A DNA stretch of 5,339 bases from an uncultured Mycoplasmatota bacterium (GTDB lineage Bacteria > Bacillota_I > Bacilli_A > RF39 > UBA660): assembly GCA_946491675.1 (NCBI GenBank), contig CAMLYN010000086.1, positions 1-5,339 of the forward strand, read 5' to 3'. Below the pieces are notes generated by a model, which saw nothing but the letters and a program-made list of their open reading frames with translations, searched no databases and was not told the origin of the DNA. How positions within the stretch are numbered: position 1 is the stretch's first letter; the number at the start of each line of letters is the position of its first letter. Position numbers and translations under genes: made by a program. This document shows positions 1 to 5,339 of this stretch, in pieces.

Positions 1-59
1 TTTAATGTAATTTTAACTTTTAAAATTGATTGTAAATATATTATACGAGGAGAAAGTCA

Positions 60-227
60 ATGTTTAAATTATATAAAAATGGAAAGTTATTATTAGTTGC
101 ACCTTATTGGGAGGATTTAGTGAATTTTGTGGAAATTATAAAGAAATATAATAAAAAATTTATTAATAGGAAAGATTTTATTATAAAGTGTAACGATGAA
201 CTATTTTATTATTGGAAAAGAAAATAA
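60..227 (+). CDS. Small hypothetical protein, 55 aa, upstream of primase-like gene
   Basis: An ATG at 60 is preceded by a good Shine-Dalgarno site, AGGAG at 48-52, with a 7-base spacer. The frame stays open for 55 codons to TAA at 225-227. The product starts MFKLYKNGKLLLVAPYWEDL and is basic and aromatic, with a Lys/Asn/Ile-rich middle and a YYWKRK C-terminus. It has no signal peptide, membrane segment or cysteine pair, only a single Cys near residue 44. The next gene starts 19 bases downstream on the same strand, so the two are probably co-transcribed. I do not recognise the family. Small unnamed proteins next to zinc-finger primase genes are common in Firmicute mobile elements, and that is the only hint to a role. 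The strong ribosome site and codon use matching the neighbour make it a likely real gene. Confidence 0.6.
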   Translation: MFKLYKNGKLLLVAPYWEDLVNFVEIIKKYNKKFINRKDFIIKCNDELFYYWKRK

Positions 228-246
228 AAAGAAAGGAATCAAAAAT

Positions 247-1335
247 ATGGATAGATTAGATTATCAGGAAGTTGTAAAACATATAAATATACTAAATGTA
301 GCATATCATTTATGTTTAGAAATAGTAGATCAAAAAGGATATGAAATTAAAGCAATATGCCCTTTTTGTGGTTATAATAAAAATAGTAAAATACCTACCC
401 TATCTTTAAATTCTGCTAATAATAAATATCATTGTGTAAGGTGTGGTGCTGGTGGATTCTCAATAGGTTTATATGCACGAGTAAGAGGAATTGACAATAA
501 AAAAGCATATAAAGAGTTAATTGAAAAAGAGTGTTATTCTCAAAACAGAACAGCAGTAGAAATCAGCCCTATAAATTTATTAGCAGATATAGAAATTAGA
601 GATATGGTATATCGAGATTTACTAAATATGTTAAAATTAGAAGGTCAACATAGAAACTATTTGATAAGAAATGGAATGTTAAACACTTCCATTGAAGATA
701 ACTTATATCGTACAGTACCTAAAAACTATATAAAAAGAAGAATAATAGCTCATAATTTATCTAGAAAATATGATTTATCTGGAATACCAGGTTTATTCCA
801 AGAGGAAGATTTTAAATGGTGCTTTAATAGATATGATGGTTTCTTTGTACCAGTTTTCAATGAAGATGGATATATACAAGGTCTTTCAATTCATTTAGAC
901 AATCCATTTAATGATTCTGAAGATATATGGTTTTCAAGTAGTGGTAAAATAAATGGAACAGCTACTAAAAATTACATAATGAAAAGTAACATATCTGCAG
1001 ATACTCAAAATGTTATTTTAACAGATAATTTTATTTTAGGACATCTTATAAAAGATGCCTTAAATTTACCAGTTATTAGTTTTCAAAATATTTCTAATTC
1101 ATATATGATTTTAAAAGAGATACAAAATACTAATATAAGAAATATTACTTTTGTTATAAGAATACCTAATTGTAACAATAATTTAGATTATATAATAAAC
1201 CGTATATTTCGAGATTTATTGCCTTTAGGCTATAATTTAGATACTAAATGCATTGATAATTATAACGATATCTTTAAAATAGATTTTTTTGATGAAATAT
1301 TTGATATTAATTACACATCAAATAAAGTTGCTTAA
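247..1335 (+). CDS. CHC2 zinc-finger primase-like protein with degenerate Toprim-like region
   Basis: This 362-residue protein probably belongs to the replication or conjugation machinery of a mobile element. Residues 36-83 form a zinc finger, C38-x2-C41-x21-C63-x2-C66, with the CPFC and YHCVRCG motifs of the CHC2 domain of DnaG-type primases; the usual His is Cys here. Residues 154-232 (YRTVP, GIPGLF, GFFVPVFNEDGYIQGL, LDNPF, WFSSS) resemble the middle part of CHC2/DUF3854-type proteins of gut Firmicute conjugative elements. Residues 254-308 have the position and strand pattern of a Toprim domain, but the expected catalytic Glu is replaced in ILTDNF and the DxD motif is replaced in VIRIPN, so primer synthesis is doubtful. 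I chose ATG 247 because AAAGGA at 232-237 precedes it with good spacing. An in-frame ATG at 196 lies inside the upstream gene and has no ribosome site. The gene ends in a terminator. The domain assignment is from motifs; the inactivity is inferred. Confidence 0.82.
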   Translation: MDRLDYQEVVKHINILNVAYHLCLEIVDQKGYEIKAICPFCGYNKNSKIPTLSLNSANNKYHCVRCGAGGFSIGLYARVRGIDNKKAYKELIEKECYSQNRTAVEISPINLLADIEIRDMVYRDLLNMLKLEGQHRNYLIRNGMLNTSIEDNLYRTVPKNYIKRRIIAHNLSRKYDLSGIPGLFQEEDFKWCFNRYDGFFVPVFNEDGYIQGLSIHLDNPFNDSEDIWFSSSGKINGTATKNYIMKSNISADTQNVILTDNFILGHLIKDALNLPVISFQNISNSYMILKEIQNTNIRNITFVIRIPNCNNNLDYIINRIFRDLLPLGYNLDTKCIDNYNDIFKIDFFDEIFDINYTSNKVA

Positions 1336-1341
1336 TTATAA

Positions 1342-1379
1342 ATAGTCTATTCTTTTTGAAGGATAGGCTATGTTTTTTT
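1342..1379 (+). terminator. Rho-independent terminator of the primase-like gene
   Basis: An 11-base-pair stem has arms 1342-1352 and 1361-1371, with two G-U pairs and an 8-base loop. It is followed by a run of seven T at 1373-1379. It starts six bases after the primase stop codon and separates that unit from the response regulator. Confidence 0.85.
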
Positions 1380-1388
1380 GTTTTTATA

Positions 1389-1397
1389 TGGTATAAT
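1389..1397 (+). promoter_or_regulatory. Extended -10 promoter of the response regulator gene
   Basis: TGGTATAAT at 1389-1397 is a perfect extended -10 element (TGn plus TATAAT). No good -35 box is found 16-18 bases upstream, where the preceding terminator's T-run lies, which is usual for extended -10 promoters. Transcription would start near 1404, giving a leader of about 25 bases before ATG 1430. None of the TTAAC repeats seen ahead of the transporter genes occurs here, so basal, non-autoregulated expression is inferred. Confidence 0.7.
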
Positions 1398-1429
1398 CTG
1401 CTTGAAAGATAAAGGTGGTTGAATGTTTC

Positions 1430-2113
1430 ATGAAAAAAATATTAATTGTTGAAGATGATGTAGATATTCATAATCTGATTAAAGATATATTGAAAAAGGA
1501 AAGATATGATGTGATAAGTGCGTATTCTGGAACAGAAGCAATACTGTTAATAGAGAAGAACAATGTAGATTTAATATTATTAGATTTAATGCTACCTGGA
1601 TTATCAGGAGAAGAACTTATAAGGAAAATAAAAGATATACCGATTATAGTATTAAGTGCTAAAGTATCGTCAGAGGATAAAGTAAATGTCTTATCGAATG
1701 GAGCAAATGATTATATTACTAAACCTTTTGATGCAAATGAATTGTTGGCGCGAATAAAGGTTCAACTAAGAATCAATAAAAATAATAAGGTCGAAACTTT
1801 ATCATATAAAGATATGAGGCTAGATAGAAAAAGTCATATATTATATATTAAAAACGAAAAAATATATTTAACAAAAATAGAATATATGATTTTAGAACAA
1901 TTACTATTAAATCCTAAGGAAATTATAACTAAAACTAAATTAATTCAATTATTGAATAAAACTAACAATAATAACTTTTTGAGTTGTACTCAAAAATATG
2001 ACGAAAATTCTTTAAAAGTTCATATAAGTAATATCAGAAAAAAAATAAGAAATATTACGAACAATGAATATATAGAATCTGTATGGGGAATTGGATTTAA
2101 GCTATGCGAATAA
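1430..2113 (+). CDS. OmpR-family response regulator
   Basis: This is a cytoplasmic two-component transcription regulator of 227 residues, a normal length for the family. The receiver domain covers residues 1-113: acidic pair D9-D10, phosphoacceptor D52 in LILLDLMLPG, S76 at the switch position, and K98 in the TKPF motif, so all key residues are present. The winged-helix DNA-binding domain covers roughly residues 125-226, with LTKIEYMILEQLL and a typical end, SLKVHISNIRKKI...IESVWGIGFKL. The loop around residues 175-195 is Asn-rich and slightly long. I chose ATG 1430, with AAAGGTGG at 1411-1418 as ribosome site; an in-frame GTG at 1415 lies inside that site. The partner is most likely the kinase at 3930-4826, since both flank the same transporter genes. 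The probable target is the set of TTAAC repeats directly after its stop codon (inference). Confidence 0.95.
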   Translation: MKKILIVEDDVDIHNLIKDILKKERYDVISAYSGTEAILLIEKNNVDLILLDLMLPGLSGEELIRKIKDIPIIVLSAKVSSEDKVNVLSNGANDYITKPFDANELLARIKVQLRINKNNKVETLSYKDMRLDRKSHILYIKNEKIYLTKIEYMILEQLLLNPKEIITKTKLIQLLNKTNNNNFLSCTQKYDENSLKVHISNIRKKIRNITNNEYIESVWGIGFKLCE

Positions 2114-2117
2114 AATC

Positions 2118-2160
2118 TTAACTATTTCTTAACTATTAGTTAACCATTTCCTTAACTAAT
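2118..2160 (+). promoter_or_regulatory. Four direct TTAAC repeats, probable response-regulator operator
   Basis: Four copies of a nine-base unit, TTAACTATT, lie in direct orientation at 2118-2126, 2129-2137, 2140-2148 (TTAACCATT) and 2152-2160 (TTAACTAAT). Start-to-start distances are 11, 11 and 12 bases, about one helix turn, so all copies face the same side of the DNA. OmpR/PhoB-type regulators are known to bind direct repeats at this spacing as head-to-tail dimers. The block starts five bases after the response regulator's stop codon and runs into the presumed promoter of the transporter genes. Binding by the neighbouring regulator is inferred. Confidence 0.65.
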
Positions 2161-2167
2161 ATATGAT
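2140..2167 (+). promoter_or_regulatory. Candidate promoter of the ABC transporter and kinase operon
   Basis: A poor -35 (TTAACC, 2140-2145, inside the third repeat) sits 16 bases before a -10 (TATGAT, 2162-2167). Transcription would begin near 2174, about 24 bases before ATG 2198. A second pair, TTAACT 2152-2157 and TATCAT 2174-2179, also has 16-base spacing, but its start would fall in the ribosome site. Weak -35 boxes inside the repeat array suit an activator-dependent promoter. Confidence 0.45.
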
Positions 2168-2182
2168 AAACTATATCATATA
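2160..2182. repeat. Inverted repeat over the operon's -10 region
   Basis: A perfect 9-base inverted repeat has arms TATATGATA (2160-2168) and TATCATATA (2174-2182) around a 5-base centre, AACTA. It covers the candidate -10 boxes and ends at the first base of the Shine-Dalgarno sequence AGGAAGGGGG (2182-2191). All pairs but one in each arm are A-T, so as RNA it would be weak. It may be a protein-binding site or a chance product of the AT-rich sequence. Confidence 0.4.
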
Positions 2183-2197
2183 GGAAGGGGGATAAAA

Positions 2198-3112
2198 ATG
2201 GAGTATATTTTAGAAACAGAAAATATAAATAAGAAATACGGTCAATTTAATGCTTTAAATAATCTTAATATGCATATTCCAAAGGGAGCTATATATGGTT
2301 TGATTGGAAAAAATGGTGCAGGAAAAACAACTTTAATAAGGATAATTTGTGGGTTACAAAAAGTTACATCAGGGAAATATACTATTTATGGAATATCTGA
2401 CAATAGCAGAAAAATTGTAGAAGCGAGAAAGAGATTAGGTGGAATTGTAGAGACACCATCTATTTGTTTAGATATGACAGCAGAGGACAACCTTAAAGAA
2501 CAATATAAAATTATTGGTTTGCCTTCGTATGATAATTTGGAAGAAATATTAAAGTTAGTTAAATTAAATGATACGGGGAAAAAAACAGCTAAGCATTTCT
2601 CTTTGGGAATGAAACAAAGATTAGGTTTAGCAATTGCATTGGTTGGAAATCCTGATTTGTTAATCCTAGATGAACCAATAAATGGATTAGATCCAGAAGG
2701 AATTATTGAAATACGAGAATTGATTTTAAGACTGAATAAAGAAAAAGGTATTACCTTTTTAATTTCTAGTCATTATTTAGATGAATTATCTAAAATTGCT
2801 ACTTTTTATGGTATTATTGATAAAGGAAGAATAATCAAGGAGATTGATAAAAATGAATTAGAACAAAATTTTAGAAAAAGAACACAAATAACAATAACTA
2901 ATTTAAAAGAGTGCGTCAAATATTTAGAAGAAAAGAGACTTTCTTATAAAGTTATTTCTGACAATACGATAGATATATATGAAAAAATAAATGTATCTGA
3001 ATTGGTTATTGAACTTTCAAAAAGAAATTGTACTGTTAATGATTATCAGGAAAAAGGAGAATCATTAGAAAACTATTATTTGAATTTAATAGGAGGTGCA
3101 AGTAATGATTAG
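2198..3112 (+). CDS. ABC transporter ATP-binding protein, LanF/BcrA type (peptide antibiotic export or immunity)
   Basis: This is the ATPase subunit, at the inner face of the membrane, that powers the permease encoded next. It has 304 residues, close to the usual 300 or so of BcrA-like proteins. In order: Walker A GKNGAGKT (37-44), E85 in IVETPS at the Q-loop position, a signature FSLGMKQ (134-140), Walker B LLILDEP (154-160), D-loop GLDP (163-166) and switch His H192. A C-terminal extension of about 90 residues has no recognised motif. Glu in place of the Q-loop Gln is a known trait of the LanF and BcrA groups, which remove lantibiotics or bacitracin from the membrane. ATG 2198 follows AGGAAGGGGG (2182-2191) at six bases. 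The gene overlaps the permease start by eight bases, a sign of translational coupling. The family is certain; the peptide substrate is inferred and cannot be named. Confidence 0.93.
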   Translation: MEYILETENINKKYGQFNALNNLNMHIPKGAIYGLIGKNGAGKTTLIRIICGLQKVTSGKYTIYGISDNSRKIVEARKRLGGIVETPSICLDMTAEDNLKEQYKIIGLPSYDNLEEILKLVKLNDTGKKTAKHFSLGMKQRLGLAIALVGNPDLLILDEPINGLDPEGIIEIRELILRLNKEKGITFLISSHYLDELSKIATFYGIIDKGRIIKEIDKNELEQNFRKRTQITITNLKECVKYLEEKRLSYKVISDNTIDIYEKINVSELVIELSKRNCTVNDYQEKGESLENYYLNLIGGASND

Positions 3113-3920
3113 ATTATTAAAAGCAGGGTTATTCAGATTAAAAAAAGATATTTTATTTTGGATATTCATTTTTCTAACAATTGGATTAGCAATACTTACA
3201 CTAGTAAGATATGTACCGATAGAAGGTATAACTCTTGATAGTGCTTTAAATGAATTTTTAATATACATAGGTTTATTTATAGCCATATTTGTAAGTATTT
3301 TTGTGGGAAAAGAACATTCACAAGGAATAATAAGAAATAAAATAATAGTTGGACATAGTAGGTTTTCAATTTTTTTAGCTAATTTGATTATCTGTATAAT
3401 AGTTTCGCTATTATGTGAATTAATTTATTTAGCAATCATCTTTTTAGTTGGAACACCTCTATTAGGTCAATTGCAAATGACGTTATCTCAGTTTATAGGG
3501 ATTTTAGTAAATACTATTTTTATAATTATCTCATTTTGTTCTATTTATAATTTTGTTACAATGCTATGCTCAGAGATAACAATATCAACTACTATATGTA
3601 TAATTCTATTTATAGCAATGTTTATTGCACAAGGTGCATTTAGTTTAACAGCCCATAGTAGTAAATATATAGAAAATGCTTTTTATGATGAAAATGGGAA
3701 TAAACATATTATTAGCCAAGAAATTGATCCAAATTATCCTGGAGATCAAAAGGTAAAAACTGCTAAAATAATATATTTATCAATACCACAAGGACAGGCT
3801 ATGGAAATAAAAAATAATAACTTAGATTCATTACAACAAATGACTATTTATTCTATAATTTTAATAGTAATAATAAATATACTAGGTGTTTATATTTTTT
3901 CAAAAAAAGAATTAAAATAG
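3105..3920 (+). CDS. ABC-2 family transporter permease
   Basis: This is the membrane subunit partnering the ATPase encoded just upstream, with 271 residues. About six hydrophobic segments are visible: near 16-34, 52-67, 88-116, 128-150, 160-182 and 245-265. Between the second and third lies a charged cytoplasmic stretch, GKEHSQGIIRNKIIVGHSR (68-86), which is the E...G..RN...G..R pattern typical of ABC-2 permeases. The loop before the last segment (about 183-244), predicted to lie outside the cell, contains DPNYPGD and IPQGQAMEI, matching the NPNY...GQA pattern of this group. ATG 3105 follows AGGAGGT (3091-3097) at seven bases; a GTG at 3096 falls within that site and is rejected. Only one permease gene is present, so this is a BcrAB-like two-gene layout rather than the three-gene LanFEG layout, and the permease probably works as a homodimer (inference). 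Confidence 0.9.
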   Translation: MIRLLKAGLFRLKKDILFWIFIFLTIGLAILTLVRYVPIEGITLDSALNEFLIYIGLFIAIFVSIFVGKEHSQGIIRNKIIVGHSRFSIFLANLIICIIVSLLCELIYLAIIFLVGTPLLGQLQMTLSQFIGILVNTIFIIISFCSIYNFVTMLCSEITISTTICIILFIAMFIAQGAFSLTAHSSKYIENAFYDENGNKHIISQEIDPNYPGDQKVKTAKIIYLSIPQGQAMEIKNNNLDSLQQMTIYSIILIVIINILGVYIFSKKELK

Positions 3921-3929
3921 GAGGAACAA

Positions 3930-4826
3930 GTGAATATTAGCTTATTATTGATTTCAATTATATCATCTTTTATATGCATATTTCTATTACTAAAATTGTT
4001 TTTGATAAAAAAATCAATTATAGAAATTGAAAAAAATTTTACTAAAATATTAGAATCAGATACTAATAATATAATATCCATATCTTCATCCGATAAAGAT
4101 ATTAAGAATTTAACTATTAACTTGAATGATAATTTAATCGAATTGCGAAAACAAAAATTAAAATATAAAAATGGAAATCAAGAATTAAAAAAAATAGTGA
4201 CTAATATTTCACATGATTTGCGAACACCTTTAACAGCTCTTAAAGGCTATATTGACTTAATAAACAAGGAAAAATTATCTATTAGTCAGAAAAAGTATTT
4301 AAAGATAATACAAAAAAAATCTGATGAATTAAATGAACTTACAGGGCAATTGTTTGAATTTTCAAAAATAATAGATACATTAGAAAAAAATATAAATCTT
4401 TCCAAAGATGAATGTTGCATTAATGAAATTTTAGAAGAAACATTGCTAAGTTTTTATAATATTTTTAAGGAAAAAAATATTTTTCCAACAATTAATATTT
4501 CAAATAAAAAATTATATAAAAAAGTAAATAAAATTTCAATAGTAAGGATATTTGAAAATATTTTATCTAATGTCTCAAAATACAGTAATGGAGATTTTGA
4601 AGTTGAGATGGACGATAATGGAATAATAACTTTTTCAAATAAAGCAAATTCACTAGATGCGACATCAGTTCAGAAGATTTTTGACCGTTACTTTTCAGTA
4701 GAAAATGCAAAAGAATCTACCGGAATAGGATTATCAATTGCAAAGCAATTAGTAGAAATGAATGATGGTGAAATATATGCCGAATATAGTAGAGAGAGGC
4801 TATATATAAAAATTAATTTTAGATAA
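3930..4826 (+). CDS. Sensor histidine kinase without an extracellular sensor domain
   Basis: This membrane-anchored kinase of 298 residues probably phosphorylates the regulator at 1430-2113. Residues 3-26 are the only hydrophobic segment, followed directly by a charged, helical linker (28-90) that appears to be cytoplasmic. The dimerisation and phosphoacceptor motif is ISHDLRTPLTALKGY with H95. The ATPase domain has an N-box (IFENILSNVSKYS, about 207-219), an atypical G1 region (ITFSNKANSLD, 233-243) lacking the usual DxGxG, an F-box (IFDRYF, 250-255) and a G2 box (STGIGLSIAKQL, 263-274). Translation starts at GTG 3930 with AGGAGG at 3919-3924 and a 5-base spacer; no ATG near it fits. The gene begins nine bases after the permease stop and is the last of the operon. 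With no outside domain, the signal is likely to come from the transporter or from within the membrane (inference). Confidence 0.93.
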   Translation: MNISLLLISIISSFICIFLLLKLFLIKKSIIEIEKNFTKILESDTNNIISISSSDKDIKNLTINLNDNLIELRKQKLKYKNGNQELKKIVTNISHDLRTPLTALKGYIDLINKEKLSISQKKYLKIIQKKSDELNELTGQLFEFSKIIDTLEKNINLSKDECCINEILEETLLSFYNIFKEKNIFPTINISNKKLYKKVNKISIVRIFENILSNVSKYSNGDFEVEMDDNGIITFSNKANSLDATSVQKIFDRYFSVENAKESTGIGLSIAKQLVEMNDGEIYAEYSRERLYIKINFR

Positions 4827-4851
4827 AAGGGAGCAATCCCTTTTATTTTTT
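4824..4851 (+). terminator. Rho-independent terminator of the transporter and kinase operon
   Basis: A perfect 9-base-pair stem has arms TAAAAGGGA (4824-4832) and TCCCTTTTA (4837-4845). It is closed by a GCAA tetraloop of the stable GNRA type and followed by six T at 4846-4851. The kinase stop codon TAA itself forms the base of the left arm. Confidence 0.9.
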
Positions 4852-4856
4852 AGAAC

Positions 4857-4892
4857 AAAAAACTACTGCGAGTATATTGCAACTCGCAGTAG
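4857..4892 (-). terminator. Rho-independent terminator for the minus-strand gene
   Basis: A perfect 11-base-pair, GC-containing stem has arms 4863-4873 and 4882-4892 around an 8-base loop. On the minus strand it is followed by six T (the A-run at 4857-4862). It lies 55 bases past the stop codon of the minus-strand gene and faces the kinase operon's terminator, so transcription from both sides stops in this gap. Confidence 0.85.
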
Positions 4893-4947
4893 AAAGAGAT
4901 AGTTCTGTCTGGTTAATTAATTACAATTCGATTTTGAGCAAACCGAA

Positions 4948-5253
4948 TTAATAATACTGCTGCACATGGCAAACCAAATTGCCATTGTTAGGACCGCTAG
5001 ATACATAGGCTTTAAACTGCCAAGCTCCAGTACTGTTGAAAACTACAAACGGTTTGTCCAAATAGTTGGAACCGTTTCCGTTCACAGGACCAAAAGGTCC
5101 ATATTTCTGTGAACCGCCGGTTACAAACTCAAACATAACCTTTGTGTCAGCACTACCGCCAGTTACCCAGCATTTGAACTTGGGAGTGAACCCACAGTTG
5201 GACATATATCCAACTGAACCAAGCGGAAAGGTAATTTCGTCTCCCTGCTTCAT
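4948..5253 (-). CDS. Uncharacterised glycine-rich protein, probably a C-terminal fragment
   Basis: The ORF encodes 101 residues from the ATG at 5253. I do not recognise the family. The product is rich in Gly, Asn, Ser, Thr and aromatics, with alternating hydrophobic residues (KVMFEFV, KPFVVF, WQFKAYV, LVCHVQQYY) that suggest a beta-sandwich. Three cysteines sit near residues 20, 28 and 95. It has no signal peptide. Ribosome support is weak: GAAGG at 5268-5264 with a 10-base spacer. The frame stays open another 14 plausible codons (SIVESNDEGIVP precedes the Met) up to 5295 and is stopped by a TGA inside an AT-rich block. The ATG may therefore be internal, and the gene may have lost its 5' part, perhaps a signal peptide. 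GC is 27 of 60 bases in each of 5041-5100 and 5101-5160, well above the genes to its left, which suggests a different origin. It has its own terminator. Confidence 0.55.
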   Translation of the reverse strand: MKQGDEITFPLGSVGYMSNCGFTPKFKCWVTGGSADTKVMFEFVTGGSQKYGPFGPVNGNGSNYLDKPFVVFNSTGAWQFKAYVSSGPNNGNLVCHVQQYY

Positions 5254-5293
5254 GGGAACGATACCTTCATCATTGGATTCAACGATGGATCTA

Positions 5294-5339
5294 TGTCAAG
5301 TTTTTAGACACATTTTTCTACGAATTTATATGTTTTTTC
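5294..5339. other. AT-rich block at the right edge, possible insertion-element end
   Basis: From 5294 the sequence changes from the higher-GC reading frame to an AT-rich stretch that begins with TGTCAAGTTTTTAGACA (5294-5310), whose outer four bases are inverted repeats (TGTC/GACA). The open frame of the minus-strand gene ends exactly here. A terminal inverted repeat of an insertion sequence would look like this, but the window ends before a transposase or second end could be seen. I cannot assign a family. Confidence 0.25.

Noticed and set aside
13..42. Possible promoter TTAACT/TATATT before the small gene
   Set aside because: Spacing is 18 bases but the transcription start would fall in the ribosome site. 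In sequence this AT-rich such matches are expected by chance; the true promoter is probably outside the window.
196..246. Earlier in-frame ATG for the primase-like protein
   Set aside because: It lies inside the small gene at 60-227 and has no Shine-Dalgarno site, and the added residues (Lys/Asn-rich) do not extend the domain. ATG 247 has AAAGGA in front.
1415..1429. Upstream GTG start for the response regulator
   Set aside because: The GTG is part of the ribosome site AAAGGTGG that serves ATG 1430, and receiver domains normally begin with MKKILIVEDD as here.
3096..3104. Upstream GTG start for the permease
   Set aside because: It falls inside the AGGAGGT site that serves ATG 3105.
3086..3286. 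Minus-strand open frame of 66 codons
   Set aside because: It lies opposite the start of the ABC permease, whose motifs and ribosome site are clear. It has no ribosome site or recognisable motif of its own.
2198..3920. Full LanFEG lantibiotic immunity locus
   Set aside because: Only one permease gene follows the ATPase, and no lantibiotic precursor or modification gene is seen, so only a BcrAB-like protection function is claimed.
3890..4081. Minus-strand open frame of 63 codons
   Set aside because: It is opposite the permease end and kinase start, in AT-rich DNA where chance frames are common. The plus-strand genes are well supported.

Overview
The window is very AT-rich. It uses strong AGGAGG-type Shine-Dalgarno sites, standard stop codons and sigma-A-like promoter elements, which together point to a low-GC Firmicute, most likely one of the Clostridia. 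The species cannot be named from the sequence. No RNA gene and no CRISPR array was seen, and no stretch over 300 bases lacks a gene.

Left part (1-1380): a 55-codon small gene (60-227) is followed 19 bases later by a CHC2-type zinc-finger, primase-like protein (247-1335). A rho-independent terminator (1342-1379) closes the unit. Proteins of this kind are common in integrative and conjugative elements and plasmids of gut Firmicutes, so this side probably belongs to a mobile element. The Toprim-like half appears to have lost its acidic metal-binding residues.

Centre (1389-4851): a compact regulatory and transport module. A response regulator (1430-2113) has its own extended -10 promoter. It is followed by four direct TTAAC repeats at 11-12 base spacing, and then by a tightly packed set of ABC ATPase (2198-3112), ABC-2 permease (3105-3920) and histidine kinase (3930-4826), ending in a GNRA-loop terminator. 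The ATPase has a glutamate where most ABC proteins have the Q-loop glutamine, as in the LanF/BcrA group that protects cells against peptide antibiotics. The likely role is sensing and removing a lantibiotic-like or bacitracin-like peptide. The kinase reports to the regulator, and the regulator probably binds the TTAAC repeats and raises transporter and kinase expression together (inference).

Right part (4857-5339): a gene on the minus strand (4948-5253) of clearly higher GC encodes an uncharacterised, glycine-rich, probably beta-structured protein. It ends at a perfect 11-base-pair terminator that faces the module's terminator. The reading frame stays open for 14 codons upstream of its ATG and stops exactly at an AT-rich block starting TGTCAA, so the gene may be the 3' remnant of a longer one cut by an insertion. 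The window thus looks like a mosaic: mobile-element backbone, resistance-type cargo, then an unrelated fragment.
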